Shown here in pieces: positions 38,090-46,616 of a stretch of DNA of 64,000 nucleotides. The DNA is taken from the NCBI RefSeq assembly GCF_025244705.1, contig NZ_CP104207.1, forward strand, positions 868,001-932,000. The letters are read 5' to 3'. The stretch comes from Sphingopyxis sp. PET50 (GTDB lineage Bacteria > Pseudomonadota > Alphaproteobacteria > Sphingomonadales > Sphingomonadaceae). The notes beneath the pieces were generated by a model. The model was not told the DNA's origin. It saw nothing but the letters and a program-made list of their open reading frames with translations, and did not search any database. The position numbers and the translations under genes are program-made. Within the stretch, counting starts at the first letter, position 1. Each line of letters opens with the position of its first letter.

Positions 38090-40237
38090 ATGACCGACAA
38101 ACCCACCCGCGACCAATGGGCCGAAGCCGCCGCCAAGGAAGTGAAGGGCAAGGACCTCACCTGGCACACGCCCGAGGGGATAGACGTCAAGCCGCTCTAC
38201 ACGGCGGAGGACGTCCAGACCGACCCCGGCCTCCCCGGCTTCGCGCCCTTCACGCGCGGCGTGCGCGCGTCGATGTATGCGGGACGCCCGTGGACGATCC
38301 GGCAATATGCGGGCTTTTCGACCGCCGAGGAATCGAACGCCTTCTATCGCCGCAACCTCGCGGCGGGGCAGAAGGGGCTGTCGGTCGCCTTCGACCTTGC
38401 CACCCACCGCGGCTATGACAGCGACCATCCGCGCGTCGTCGGCGATGTCGGCAAGGCGGGGGTCGCGATCGACAGCGTCGAGGATATGAAGATCCTGTTC
38501 GACGGCATCCCGCTTGACCAGATGTCGGTCAGCATGACGATGAACGGCGCGGTGATCCCGATCCTCGCCTTCTTCATCGTCGCGGGCGAGGAGCAGGGGG
38601 TCGATCGCAAATTTCTCGACGGGACCATCCAGAACGACATCCTCAAGGAGTTCATGGTCCGCAACACCTACATCTACCCGCCCGAGCCGAGCATGCGGAT
38701 CATCAGCGACATCTTCGGCTACACCAGCCGCGAGATGCCCAAGTTCAACAGCATCTCGATCAGCGGCTATCATATGCAGGAAGCCGGCGCGACGCAGGTG
38801 CAGGAGCTGGCCTTCACCATCGCCGACGGGGCGGAATATGTGCGGTACGGCGTCGCGTCGGGGCTCGACATCGACAAGTTTGCCGGGCGCCTGTCCTTCT
38901 TCTTCGCGATCGGCATGAACTTCTTCATGGAGATCGCCAAGCTGCGCGCCGCGCGCGTGCTGTGGCACCGCGTGATGACCAATCTCGGCGCCAAGGACGA
39001 GCGGTCGAAGATGCTGCGGACGCATTGCCAGACGTCGGGCGTCTCGCTGACCGAGCAGGATCCGTACAACAATGTCATGCGCACGACGATCGAGGCGATG
39101 GCGGCGATGCTCGGCGGCACGCAGAGCCTCCACACCAACGCACTCGACGAAGCGATCGCGCTGCCGACCGATTTCTCGGCGCGTATCGCGCGCAACACGC
39201 AGATCGTCATCCAGGAAGAGACCGGGATGACCAAGGTCGTCGATCCGCTCGGCGGCTCCTATTATGTCGAGGCGCTGACGCAGGAGCTGGTCGACAAGGC
39301 GTGGGAGATCGTCGAGCGCGTCGAGAAGGAAGGCGGCATGGCCAAGGCGGTCGCCGCGGGCTGGCCCAAGGCGATGATCGAGACGGCGGCGGCGGCGCGG
39401 CAGGCGCGCGTCGACCGCGGCGATGATGTGATCGTCGGCGTGAACAAATATCGCCTCGCCAACGAAGACCTGCTCGAAACGCTGGAAGTGGACAATACGA
39501 AGGTACGCGAGGCGCAGATCGCGCGCATCAACAAGACCAAGGCGGGCCGTGACGAGGCGGCGTGCCAGGCGGCGCTGAAGGCGCTGCGCGATGCCGCGGC
39601 GGGCGAGCAGTCGATCGAGAATAATCTGCTCGCGCATGCGGTCGAGGCCGCCCGCGCCCGCGCGACGCTCGGCGAGATTTCGTCGGCGATGGAGGAAAGC
39701 TTCAACCGCTATGCGACCCAGCCGACCCCGGTGAAGGGCGTCTATGCCGCGCCTTACGAAGGCGATGCGCGCTGGCAGCAGGTGCTCGACGGCGTCGCGG
39801 CGGTCGAACGCCGCATGGGACGCAAACCCAAGCTGCTCGTCGCCAAGATGGGGCAGGACGGACACGACCGCGGAGCGAACGTCATCGCCTCGGCCTTCGG
39901 CGACATGGGCTTCGACGTCGTGTCGGGGCCGCTGTTCCAGACGCCCGAGGAAACGGTGGTGCTGGCGCTGGAGAGCGGAGTCGATGTCGTCGGCGCCTCG
40001 AGCCTCGCGGCGGGGCACAAGACTTTGATCCCCGAACTGATCGCCAAGCTGCGCGAGGCCGGCCGCAACGACATCAAGGTGATCGCGGGCGGGGTGATCC
40101 CGCCGCAGGATTATGATTATCTGCGCGATGCGGGGGTGCAGGGGATTTACGGGCCGGGCAGCAATGTCGTCGAATGCGCCGCCGACGTGCTGCGGTTGCT
40201 AGGGCATAATATGCCGCCGTTGGAGGATGCCGCATGA
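38090..40237 (+). CDS. scpA: Methylmalonyl-CoA mutase (adenosylcobalamin-dependent), large subunit
   Basis: The protein has 715 residues and converts (R)-methylmalonyl-CoA to succinyl-CoA. The N-terminal TIM barrel holds [20 protein letters not shown], the substrate-binding [16 protein letters not shown] and [20 protein letters not shown]. The C-terminal cobalamin domain (about residues 580-715) contains the DxHxxG base-off motif in [19 protein letters not shown] and the GASSLAAGH and [15 protein letters not shown] loops. No ScpB-type small subunit is seen, and the complete barrel plus B12 domain in one chain fits the single-chain type. The stop overlaps the bioB start (ATGA). Confidence 0.96.
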   Translation: MTDKPTRDQWAEAAAKEVKGKDLTWHTPEGIDVKPLYTAEDVQTDPGLPGFAPFTRGVRASMYAGRPWTIRQYAGFSTAEESNAFYRRNLAAGQKGLSVAFDLATHRGYDSDHPRVVGDVGKAGVAIDSVEDMKILFDGIPLDQMSVSMTMNGAVIPILAFFIVAGEEQGVDRKFLDGTIQNDILKEFMVRNTYIYPPEPSMRIISDIFGYTSREMPKFNSISISGYHMQEAGATQVQELAFTIADGAEYVRYGVASGLDIDKFAGRLSFFFAIGMNFFMEIAKLRAARVLWHRVMTNLGAKDERSKMLRTHCQTSGVSLTEQDPYNNVMRTTIEAMAAMLGGTQSLHTNALDEAIALPTDFSARIARNTQIVIQEETGMTKVVDPLGGSYYVEALTQELVDKAWEIVERVEKEGGMAKAVAAGWPKAMIETAAAARQARVDRGDDVIVGVNKYRLANEDLLETLEVDNTKVREAQIARINKTKAGRDEAACQAALKALRDAAAGEQSIENNLLAHAVEAARARATLGEISSAMEESFNRYATQPTPVKGVYAAPYEGDARWQQVLDGVAAVERRMGRKPKLLVAKMGQDGHDRGANVIASAFGDMGFDVVSGPLFQTPEETVVLALESGVDVVGASSLAAGHKTLIPELIAKLREAGRNDIKVIAGGVIPPQDYDYLRDAGVQGIYGPGSNVVECAADVLRLLGHNMPPLEDAA

Positions 40238-41334
40238 ATATCAATCAGAACTGCTCCCCGGCGAAAGCCGGGGTCGAGAGCGGAGCAGAGCCGTCGATTC
40301 TGGACAGCACTGGGCCCCGGCTTTCGCCGGGGTGCGACGAGGAAGTTCGTCGCAACTGGACCCGCGCGGAAATCGCCGAGCTGTTCGACCTGCCGTTCGA
40401 CGAGCTGATGTGGGAAGCGCAGGGCGTCCATCGCCGCCATCATGCGCGCGGCGAAGTGCAGCTATGCACCTTGCTCAGCATCAAGACCGGCGGCTGCGCC
40501 GAGGATTGCGGTTATTGCTCGCAGTCGGCGCATGCCGAAACGGGGCTGAAGGCCACCAAGCTGATGGACGTGCGCGCGGTGCTGCAGGCGGCGGCGCAGG
40601 CGAAGGATGCGGGGTCGCAGCGTTTCTGCATGGGCGCGGCGTGGCGCAACCCCAAGGACCGCGACATGCCCGCGATCGTCGAGATGATCGAGGGCGTGCG
40701 CCAGATGGGCATGGAAACCTGCATGACGCTCGGCATGCTCAGCAAGGACCAGGCGCAGACGCTCGCGGTCGCGGGGCTCGACTATTACAACCACAATATC
40801 GACACGAGCCCCGAGAATTACGGCAATGTCATCACCACGCGGACGTTCCAGGAGCGGCTAGATACGCTGGAGGAAGTGCGGCAGGCGGGGATCAACGTCT
40901 GTTCGGGCGGCATCGTCGGCATGGGCGAGACGCGCAGCGACCGGGTGGGCTTCATCCACACGCTCGCGACGCTGCCCGAACATCCGGGCAGCGTGCCGAT
41001 CAACGCGCTGGTGCCGGTGAAGGGCACCGTGCTCGGCGACATGCTCGCCGATACCCCGCTCGCGAAGATCGACGATATCGAGTTCGTCCGCACCGTCGCG
41101 GTCGCGCGCATCACCATGCCGTTGTCCATGGTGCGCCTGTCGGCGGGGCGTGAGAGCATGTCGGAGGCGACGCAGGCGCTCTGCTTCATGGCGGGCGCGA
41201 ACAGCATCTTCACCGGGGACAAGCTGCTGACCACGGCGAATGCGGGCGACAGCAAGGACGCGGCGCTGTTCGCGAAGCTGGGGCTGCGCCCGATGGAGAG
41301 TGAAGAGCCGATGCGGATGGAGGCGGTGGAGTGA
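40234..41334 (+). CDS. bioB: Biotin synthase with a repeat-encoded N-terminal insert
   Basis: Radical-SAM enzyme of 366 residues that inserts sulfur into dethiobiotin. The cluster motif is [60 protein letters not shown] and [20 protein letters not shown] are canonical. Residues 8-33 translate a palindromic repeat (40256-40332) ahead of the conserved [13 protein letters not shown]. There is no ATG/GTG/TTG between the repeat and that core, and the only start overlaps the scpA stop. The insert is therefore really translated. Biotin is the cofactor of PccA in the same cluster. Confidence 0.94.
   Translation: MNINQNCSPAKAGVESGAEPSILDSTGPRLSPGCDEEVRRNWTRAEIAELFDLPFDELMWEAQGVHRRHHARGEVQLCTLLSIKTGGCAEDCGYCSQSAHAETGLKATKLMDVRAVLQAAAQAKDAGSQRFCMGAAWRNPKDRDMPAIVEMIEGVRQMGMETCMTLGMLSKDQAQTLAVAGLDYYNHNIDTSPENYGNVITTRTFQERLDTLEEVRQAGINVCSGGIVGMGETRSDRVGFIHTLATLPEHPGSVPINALVPVKGTVLGDMLADTPLAKIDDIEFVRTVAVARITMPLSMVRLSAGRESMSEATQALCFMAGANSIFTGDKLLTTANAGDSKDAALFAKLGLRPMESEEPMRMEAVE
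40256..40332. repeat. Palindromic repeat inside the bioB coding sequence
   Basis: CCCCGGCGAAAGCCGGGG (40256-40273) and its exact reverse complement (40315-40332), identical to the arms at 30976-31029 after gor. It is read in frame as residues SPAKAG ... RLSPG of BioB. Confidence 0.9.
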
Positions 41335-41362
41335 GCATGCCGGGGCCAGAGGAAGTCTTCGG

Positions 41363-41632
41363 GTGAGCCGATGCGGTAAATCCCTGATGCTGATCGGCTG
41401 GACATTCGCCGTCTTTGTTGCGGCGATGCTTCCCCTGACGCCGCTCGCCGTAGGATCGAATGATTGCCTGCTGCAGGAAAATATCGTTCAAAGTGAGCAG
41501 GAAGAGGCCGCGTGCATGAAATCCTACGACAATTGGTCGTCGGGCGTGATCGCGGTCTTTTTCGTGATGTGGGCCTCCGTCGGACTCGTGATCCTCAGGA
41601 TGCGCACCGGCCGAGATGAGCATAGCGAATGA
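41363..41632 (+). CDS. Small two-helix membrane protein of unknown function
   Basis: The protein has 89 residues from a GTG at 41363, chosen because AGAGGAAG lies 8 bases upstream and the bioB stop is just before. Helices are LMLIGWTFAVFVAAMLPLTPL and SSGVIAVFFVMWASVGLVIL. The loop between holds two Cys (NDCLLQEN and AACMKSYD), possibly a disulfide on the periplasmic side. The stop overlaps the next start (ATGA). It is the first of four overlapping envelope genes of lower GC than their neighbours. Not recognised. Confidence 0.6.
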   Translation: MSRCGKSLMLIGWTFAVFVAAMLPLTPLAVGSNDCLLQENIVQSEQEEAACMKSYDNWSSGVIAVFFVMWASVGLVILRMRTGRDEHSE

Positions 41633-42297
41633 CCCGAAAGGCGCTGCTCCTTCTTCTGACTTCGGTGTTGTTGCTGCCCGCGTCCTGCGCGTGCGGCTAC
41701 ACGGCGAACCGGATGCAGGGCGTGCGGCTGGGGACCGAAGGCGGCACGGCGTCACCTTTGTGGACCGAGAATATGCTGTGGATCGGCGCGCTGGGGCTGA
41801 TGCTGGTTTGGGCGCGGCAGGTGTCGAAAAGCTATCGGACCGAAGCCAGCCGCGAAGGAGACGGGCGAATGATCAGAGGGATCGTCCTCGGCGCAGTGCT
41901 CGTCCTCGCTTTCGCGTCTGCCCGACCGGCGTCGGCATGCTGGAAACAAACGCCCGCCGGCGAGGCGCAGGAGCGGAAGCGCGAGAAAAGCTGGCTTCGC
42001 AAGAATAGCGACAAAGTGGTGACAGGCACTTGGCATCTGCTCGAAGAAGGTGCTGACGAATACAGCGGCTATCGCATGACAGGCTATATCGAAGCGCTTC
42101 GCGGCAAGCGGGTCGAACGATATCGCACCTCCTTTGTTCCCGAGATCAACTGCGGATTTCCAAACTACTACGTGAACGATGGCGATAAGGGGCGATTCTA
42201 TCTGGAGCATGACGATCCCGATCCCGATGACGGTGAGGACGGTTTCATCGACGCCTATGACTATGTGCATTTTGTCCCGGCGGGAGAGGGCAAATGA
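41629..42297 (+). CDS. Two-module exported protein of unknown function, possibly two cistrons
   Basis: The protein has 222 residues. The first module (1-80) has a signal-like start (ALLLLLTSVLLLPASCACG) and one more helix (MLWIGALGLMLVWA). The second begins with an internal ATG at 41869, preceded by GAAGGAGACGGGCGA, and has its own signal peptide (IRGIVLGAVLVLAFASARPASACW). It then has a soluble domain with an acidic tail (DDPDPDDGEDGFIDAYDYVHF). Two signal peptides in one chain are unusual. A second translation start at 41869 is likely, and the two may normally be separate genes. Confidence 0.55.
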   Translation: MTRKALLLLLTSVLLLPASCACGYTANRMQGVRLGTEGGTASPLWTENMLWIGALGLMLVWARQVSKSYRTEASREGDGRMIRGIVLGAVLVLAFASARPASACWKQTPAGEAQERKREKSWLRKNSDKVVTGTWHLLEEGADEYSGYRMTGYIEALRGKRVERYRTSFVPEINCGFPNYYVNDGDKGRFYLEHDDPDPDDGEDGFIDAYDYVHFVPAGEGK

Positions 42298-42686
42298 TCG
42301 CCGCGATGCTTTTCGCGCTGGCAGTCGCCGCGCAGGAACCCGAGATCGACTGCGAGAACCCGCAATATCAGGTCGAAATGAACTATTGCGCCGGGCGCGA
42401 CTATGACGCCGCCGACGCCGAGTTGAACGCGCAGTGGAAGCTGACCGTCGCGGCGTTGAAGGCGCGCGACAAGGATATCGACCGCAGCTACGACACCCAG
42501 CCGACGCATTACGATACGCTGATCGCGTCGCAGCGCGCGTGGCTGACCTATCGCGACCAGCACTGCCTTTCCGAAAGCTTCGCCGCACGCGGCGGGAGCA
42601 TGGCGCCGATGCTGCACAGCGGCTGCATGGCGCGGCTGACCAAGGAACGGACGGCGGAGCTGGAAGAGCTGGCGGGTGAGAACTGA
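42294..42686 (+). CDS. LprI-like (DUF1311) exported protein
   Basis: The protein has 130 residues. A short signal-like N-terminus (MIAAMLFALAVAAQ) is followed by a DUF1311/lysozyme-inhibitor-LprI type domain. Features are IDCENPQYQVEMNYCAGRDY, a long helix DAADAELNAQWKLTVAALKA, AQRAWLTYRDQHCLSES and a last Cys in LHSGCMARLTKERTAELEE. Four Cys probably form two disulfides. The family includes periplasmic lysozyme inhibitors, but that activity is only inferred here. Start and stop overlap both neighbours. Confidence 0.75.
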   Translation: MIAAMLFALAVAAQEPEIDCENPQYQVEMNYCAGRDYDAADAELNAQWKLTVAALKARDKDIDRSYDTQPTHYDTLIASQRAWLTYRDQHCLSESFAARGGSMAPMLHSGCMARLTKERTAELEELAGEN

Positions 42687-43252
42687 TGCACGCGCGTGCA
42701 GCTCTTCCAATCCTTATTCCTATTGCGACGCTAATGGCGGGATGCTCGGCTTCTGCGACGAACGCCGAAAACGAAGCTGCCGATCCGCTCGCCATTTTCA
42801 GCAGAGCCGATTTGTCATTTTCGGAGCGCGTTCGCGCAGCGGAGCTGAGCTGCCGGAACGACCCAAAGATCGTCCAATGCTCAACGAACCTTTTAGATCG
42901 TGCAGACAAGTATGTGGCTGAAGAGCTTCGAAATGCTGTTCGTGACGCTCGCAAAATTGACGAGCGTGGTGCTGCGGATTGCGACGACAGCATGCGCCAA
43001 TCTGGGCGAGGATGCGACGGCGTCGGCGAAAACGCGTTAGTAGGACATCTCCAGGCTTCGCAGCATGCTTGGACGGAGTATCGGGAAACGCAGTGCGACT
43101 CCGAGTCCCTTCGGCAGCGCGGGGGCTACGGAGCCCATTTCCTCTGGAATATTTGCGCGAGCAGAATCGCCGCCACGCGCGGCGAAGAGATCGTCAGCAT
43201 GATGAAACAATATCGCCAAGATTATGGCCTCGCTTCGGAGTCAAAACAGTAA
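42686..43252 (+). CDS. LprI-like (DUF1311-related) lipoprotein
   Basis: The protein has 188 residues. The N-terminus ILIPIATLMAGCSASATN carries a lipobox (MAGC). The mature part repeats the pattern of the preceding gene: a paired Cys (ELSCRNDPKIVQCSTNLL), HAWTEYRETQCDSESL, LWNICASRIAATRGEEIVSM. It looks like a diverged tandem relative of 42294-42686. GC is clearly below that of pccA and bioB. The TGATG overlap with the previous gene implies coupling. Likely inner- or outer-membrane anchored in the periplasm. Confidence 0.68.
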   Translation: MHARAALPILIPIATLMAGCSASATNAENEAADPLAIFSRADLSFSERVRAAELSCRNDPKIVQCSTNLLDRADKYVAEELRNAVRDARKIDERGAADCDDSMRQSGRGCDGVGENALVGHLQASQHAWTEYRETQCDSESLRQRGGYGAHFLWNICASRIAATRGEEIVSMMKQYRQDYGLASESKQ

Positions 43253-43253
43253 G

Positions 43254-45260
43254 ATGTTCAAGAAAATCCTGATCGCCAATCGCGGCGAAATCGCCTGTCG
43301 CGTCATCAAGACCGCGCGGCGCATGGGCATCGCGACCGTAGCCGTCTATTCGGACGCCGACGCGCGCGCGCCTTTCGTCCAGATGGCGGATGAAGCGGTG
43401 CATATCGGCGCTTCGCCCGCGGCGGAATCCTATCTGATCGCCGACAGGATCATTGCCGCCTGCAAGGCGACGGGCGCGGAGGCGGTGCATCCGGGCTATG
43501 GTTTCCTGTCGGAGCGCACCAGCTTCGCCGAGGCGCTGGCCAAGGAAGGTATCGCCTTCATTGGCCCGCCGGTGAACGCGATCGCGGCGATGGGCGACAA
43601 GATCGAGTCGAAGAAGCTCGCGAAGGAAGCGGGGGTCAACGTCGTTCCCGGCTTCGTCGGCGAGATCCGCGACACCGAGCATGCGGTCGAGATTGCGAAC
43701 GAGATCGGCTATCCGGTGATGATGAAGGCCTCGGCCGGCGGCGGCGGCAAGGGGATGCGGCTCGCCTATGACGAGAAGGACGTCCGCGAGGGGTTCGAGG
43801 CCACCAAGCGCGAAGGGCTCAACAGCTTCGGCGACGACCGCGTGTTCATCGAGAAATTCATCCTCAACCCGCGCCATATCGAGATCCAGATCCTCGGCGA
43901 CCAGCACGGCAATATTCTCTACCTCAACGAGCGCGAATGCTCGATCCAGCGCCGCCACCAGAAGGTGGTCGAGGAGGCGCCGTCGCCCTTCGTGACCGAC
44001 AAGATGCGGAAAGCGATGGGCGAGCAGTGCGTCGCGCTCGCACGCGCGGTCGGCTATTACAGCGCGGGCACGGTCGAGCTGATCGTCTCGGGCGCCGACC
44101 CGACGGGCGAGAGCTTCTATTTCCTCGAAATGAACACGCGGCTGCAGGTCGAGCATCCGGTGACCGAGGCGATCACCGGCGTCGACCTGGTCGAACAGAT
44201 GATCCGCGTCGCGGCGGGCGAGGCACTGGCGTTCACGCAGGACGATGTGAAGCTCGACGGCTGGGCGATCGAGAACCGCGTCTATGCCGAGGACCCCTAT
44301 CGCGGCTTCCTGCCCTCGACCGGGCGGCTGGTGCGCTATCGCACCCCGGTTCCGGCATGGGCGGGCGACGAGCGCGGCGAGGATGGCGTCCGCGTCGATG
44401 CGGGGGTCGAGGAGGGCGGCGAAGTGTCGATCTTCTACGACCCGATGATCGCCAAGCTGGTGACCTGGGCGCCGACACGCGACGAGGCCGCCGATCTGCA
44501 GATCGCGGCGCTCGACCGCTTCGAACTCGAAGGGCTCGGCCACAATATCGACTTCCTGTCGGCGATCATGCAGCATCCGCGTTTCCGCGCCGGCGAGCTG
44601 ACGACGGGCTTCATCGCGGAGGAATATCCCGAAGGCTTCCATGGCGCCGACACGGGCGAGGATGTGACGCGCGCGCTCGCCGCGATCGCGGGCTTCATGG
44701 CGAGCGCCGAAGCCGACCGCGCGCGGCGCACCGACGGCCAGCTCGGCGACCGGCTGAACCCGCCCGCCAAATGGCAGGTGACGACCGGCGGAACGCCGCA
44801 CAAGGTGAAGGTCGGCGAAAAACATATCAAGGTCGACGGCGACAAGGTTGATATCGCGCTCGAATATACGCCGGGCGACCGGCTCGTCGTCGCCGGGATC
44901 GACGACAGCGAGCTGGCGGTAAAGGTCGCCAGGACGCGCACCGGCTGGCGCATGACGGCGCGCGGGCGCATCCACGACGTGCGCGTGCTGCCGTGGCACA
45001 TCGCGCCGCTGGCGTCGCACATGATCGAGAAGGTGCCGCCCGACCTGTCGAAATTCCTCATCTGTCCGATGCCGGGCCTCCTCGTCGCGCTGCATGTGGG
45101 CGAAGGCGACAAGGTCGAGGCCGGCCAGCCGCTCGCGACGGTCGAGGCGATGAAGATGGAAAATATCCTGCGCGCCGAGAAGGCGGGCGTGGTGAAGACG
45201 GTGAACGCCGCGCAGGGCGACAGCCTGGCGGTCGATGCTGTCATCCTCGAAATGGAATAA
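43254..45260 (+). CDS. pccA: Propionyl-CoA carboxylase alpha subunit (biotin carboxylase + BCCP)
   Basis: The protein has 668 residues. The N-terminal biotin carboxylase begins KILIANRGEIACRVIKTARR, has the ATP-grasp glycine loop KASAGGGGKGMRLAYDE and FLEMNTRLQVEHPVTEAITG. A linker BT domain follows. The C-terminal biotinyl domain carries Lys634 in VEAMKMENILRAEKAG. It carboxylates its own biotin, and PccB (35637-37170) transfers CO2 to propionyl-CoA. The ATG at 43254 comes one base after the preceding stop, so it is translated with the small envelope genes. Confidence 0.95.
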   Translation: MFKKILIANRGEIACRVIKTARRMGIATVAVYSDADARAPFVQMADEAVHIGASPAAESYLIADRIIAACKATGAEAVHPGYGFLSERTSFAEALAKEGIAFIGPPVNAIAAMGDKIESKKLAKEAGVNVVPGFVGEIRDTEHAVEIANEIGYPVMMKASAGGGGKGMRLAYDEKDVREGFEATKREGLNSFGDDRVFIEKFILNPRHIEIQILGDQHGNILYLNERECSIQRRHQKVVEEAPSPFVTDKMRKAMGEQCVALARAVGYYSAGTVELIVSGADPTGESFYFLEMNTRLQVEHPVTEAITGVDLVEQMIRVAAGEALAFTQDDVKLDGWAIENRVYAEDPYRGFLPSTGRLVRYRTPVPAWAGDERGEDGVRVDAGVEEGGEVSIFYDPMIAKLVTWAPTRDEAADLQIAALDRFELEGLGHNIDFLSAIMQHPRFRAGELTTGFIAEEYPEGFHGADTGEDVTRALAAIAGFMASAEADRARRTDGQLGDRLNPPAKWQVTTGGTPHKVKVGEKHIKVDGDKVDIALEYTPGDRLVVAGIDDSELAVKVARTRTGWRMTARGRIHDVRVLPWHIAPLASHMIEKVPPDLSKFLICPMPGLLVALHVGEGDKVEAGQPLATVEAMKMENILRAEKAGVVKTVNAAQGDSLAVDAVILEME

Positions 45261-45271
45261 TCCGCAAAAAA

Positions 45272-45360
45272 TCCGTTCGTGCTGAGCTTGTCGAAGCACC
45301 GTCCTTCCTTCTACGGCAGCCGGAGAGAGAACAGCCCTTCGACAGGCTCAGGGCGAACGG
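45272..45360. repeat. Palindromic repeat, 'CTGAGCTTGTCGAAG' class, after pccA
   Basis: CCGTTCGTGCTGAGCTTGTC faces GACAGGCTCAGGGCGAACGG, separated by about 50 bases. It follows the pccA stop by 11 bases and may mark the end of the operon. Confidence 0.8.
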
Positions 45361-45371
45361 AGTGTGTTTGA

Positions 45372-45743
45372 ATGCACGTCAATCACGATGCCGACGCGGG
45401 CGCCGCACCCGAAATAAACTTCGACGATTTCCTGAAGGTCGACATCCGCATCGGCACCATCGTCGAGGCCGAACCCTACCCCGAAGCCCGCAAACCCGCC
45501 TTCAAGCTGAAGATCGACTTCGGCCCCGCGATCGGGGTGAAGAAAAGCAGCGCGCAGATCGTCGACCGCTATGCGCTGGACGCGTTGCCGGGGCGGCAGG
45601 TCGCCGCCGTGGTCAATTTCCCGCCGCGCCAGATCGGCAAATATATGTCCGAGGTGCTGACGCTGGGCTTTGCCGACGCGGACGGCGCGGTGATCCTCTT
45701 CGCGCCCGACCGTCCCGTGCCCGACGGATCGCGCTTATTTTAG
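45372..45743 (+). CDS. CsaA-like tRNA-binding domain protein
   Basis: The protein has 123 residues and an OB-fold tRNA-binding domain like CsaA and the C-terminus of MetRS. INFDDFLKVDIRIGTIVEAE is the first strand pair. IGVKKSSAQIVDRYALDALPG and VVNFPPRQIGKYMSEVLTLGF follow. CsaA has chaperone-like and tRNA-binding activity; the cellular role is not firmly known. It starts shortly after the repeat and is probably transcribed alone. Confidence 0.85.
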   Translation: MHVNHDADAGAAPEINFDDFLKVDIRIGTIVEAEPYPEARKPAFKLKIDFGPAIGVKKSSAQIVDRYALDALPGRQVAAVVNFPPRQIGKYMSEVLTLGFADADGAVILFAPDRPVPDGSRLF

Positions 45744-45745
45744 CG

Positions 45746-45849
45746 CCGTCCTTGCGAGCGTAGCGGGCCGAAGGCGGCCATCGTGATGGCCAACCAACCC
45801 AGAGTGGAGTAAACCGCCCTGGATTGCTTCGCTACGCTCGCAATGACGG
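45746..45849. repeat. Inverted repeat, 'TTGCGAGCGTAGCG' class
   Basis: CCGTCCTTGCGAGCGTAGCG at the left and CGCTACGCTCGCAATGACGG at the right. This type (CGTCATTGCGAGCG...) is common between genes in many proteobacteria. It is a fourth palindromic family in this window, seen once. Confidence 0.75.
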
Positions 45850-45876
45850 TGAACGGGGAAGCGGGGGAGACGCACA

Positions 45877-46284
45877 ATGACGTTACCGGTAACCGCCTTC
45901 GTGGCCGCCGTCTGCGCGCTGCTGCTGCTCGCGACGGCGATCGACACCGTCCGCCAGCGGCTGCGGCTCGGCGCGGCGTTCGGCGACCACGGCGATGCCA
46001 AATTGATCAGCGCCAGCCGCGCGCACGGCAATCTCGCCGAATATGCGCCGATCGTCGTGATCCTGCTCGGCCTGCTCGAAAGCGCACGCGCGAACCATAT
46101 GGCGCTGATGGTGATCGGCGCGGTCTTCCTGATCGGGCGGGTCGCGCATGTCGTCGGGCTCTACACGCCGTCGCCGCCCGGAAAGGCGCCGCTCGGCCGT
46201 CAGGTCGGGGTGCTCGCGACTTTTGCCAGCCTGCTGGTGCTGGGCGGCTGGACCTTGTGGATATTGGCGATGGTGAATCTGTAG
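45877..46284 (+). CDS. MAPEG-family membrane protein
   Basis: The protein has 135 residues and four helices. LISASRAHGNLAEYAPIVVI is the MAPEG signature containing the conserved Arg/Asn/Glu, and GRVAHVVGLY the second motif. MAPEG members are glutathione transferases or peroxidases of the membrane, but many bacterial members have no known substrate. Preceded by GGGGAAGCGGGGGAGA. Confidence 0.8.
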   Translation: MTLPVTAFVAAVCALLLLATAIDTVRQRLRLGAAFGDHGDAKLISASRAHGNLAEYAPIVVILLGLLESARANHMALMVIGAVFLIGRVAHVVGLYTPSPPGKAPLGRQVGVLATFASLLVLGGWTLWILAMVNL

Positions 46285-46321
46285 GGCGGTTTTGGGCGTG
46301 GAAGGCGGACCGTCCTCTATG

Positions 46322-46450
46322 TCCGTTCGTGTCGAGCCCTTCGACTGCCTTGCAGGCGCTCAGGATGAACTTCGGCCCTTGGCCGAAGTCGAGACACCCA
46401 TCGGTCGCGTGCGCCTTCGGGGTGTCTCGACTTCGCTCGACACGAACGGG
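46322..46450. repeat. Long palindromic repeat, 'CCGTTCGTGTCGAG' class
   Basis: CCGTTCGTGTCGAGCCCTTC at the left and GAAGTCGAGACACC/GGTGTCTCGACTTC inside form nested hairpins, ending with TCGCTCGACACGAACGG. It is related to the element at 27918. The 332 bases from 46285 to 46616 hold this and the next repeat and no gene. Confidence 0.7.
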
Positions 46451-46499
46451 ATTCATAGGGCGGCTTGACCGCGATTGCCTCGTTTCAGCCCTTCCCGTT

Positions 46500-46568
46500 C
46501 CCCGGCGCAAGCCGGGGTCCAGATGGCGAACGCAGCCTTCTCCTCATGGACCCCGGCTTGCGCCGGGG
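46500..46568. repeat. Perfect 18-bp inverted repeat (CCCCGGCGCAAGCCGGGG)
   Basis: CCCCGGCGCAAGCCGGGG (46500-46517) and its exact reverse complement (46551-46568). It is a variant of the bioB/gor repeat and lies downstream of the cyclase gene on the minus strand, where it could terminate transcription. Confidence 0.8.
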
Positions 46569-46616
46569 AGCGCCGCTTCCGCCCGATAGCGGCCCTTCGG
46601 CGCCGCCGCGCGGCCT

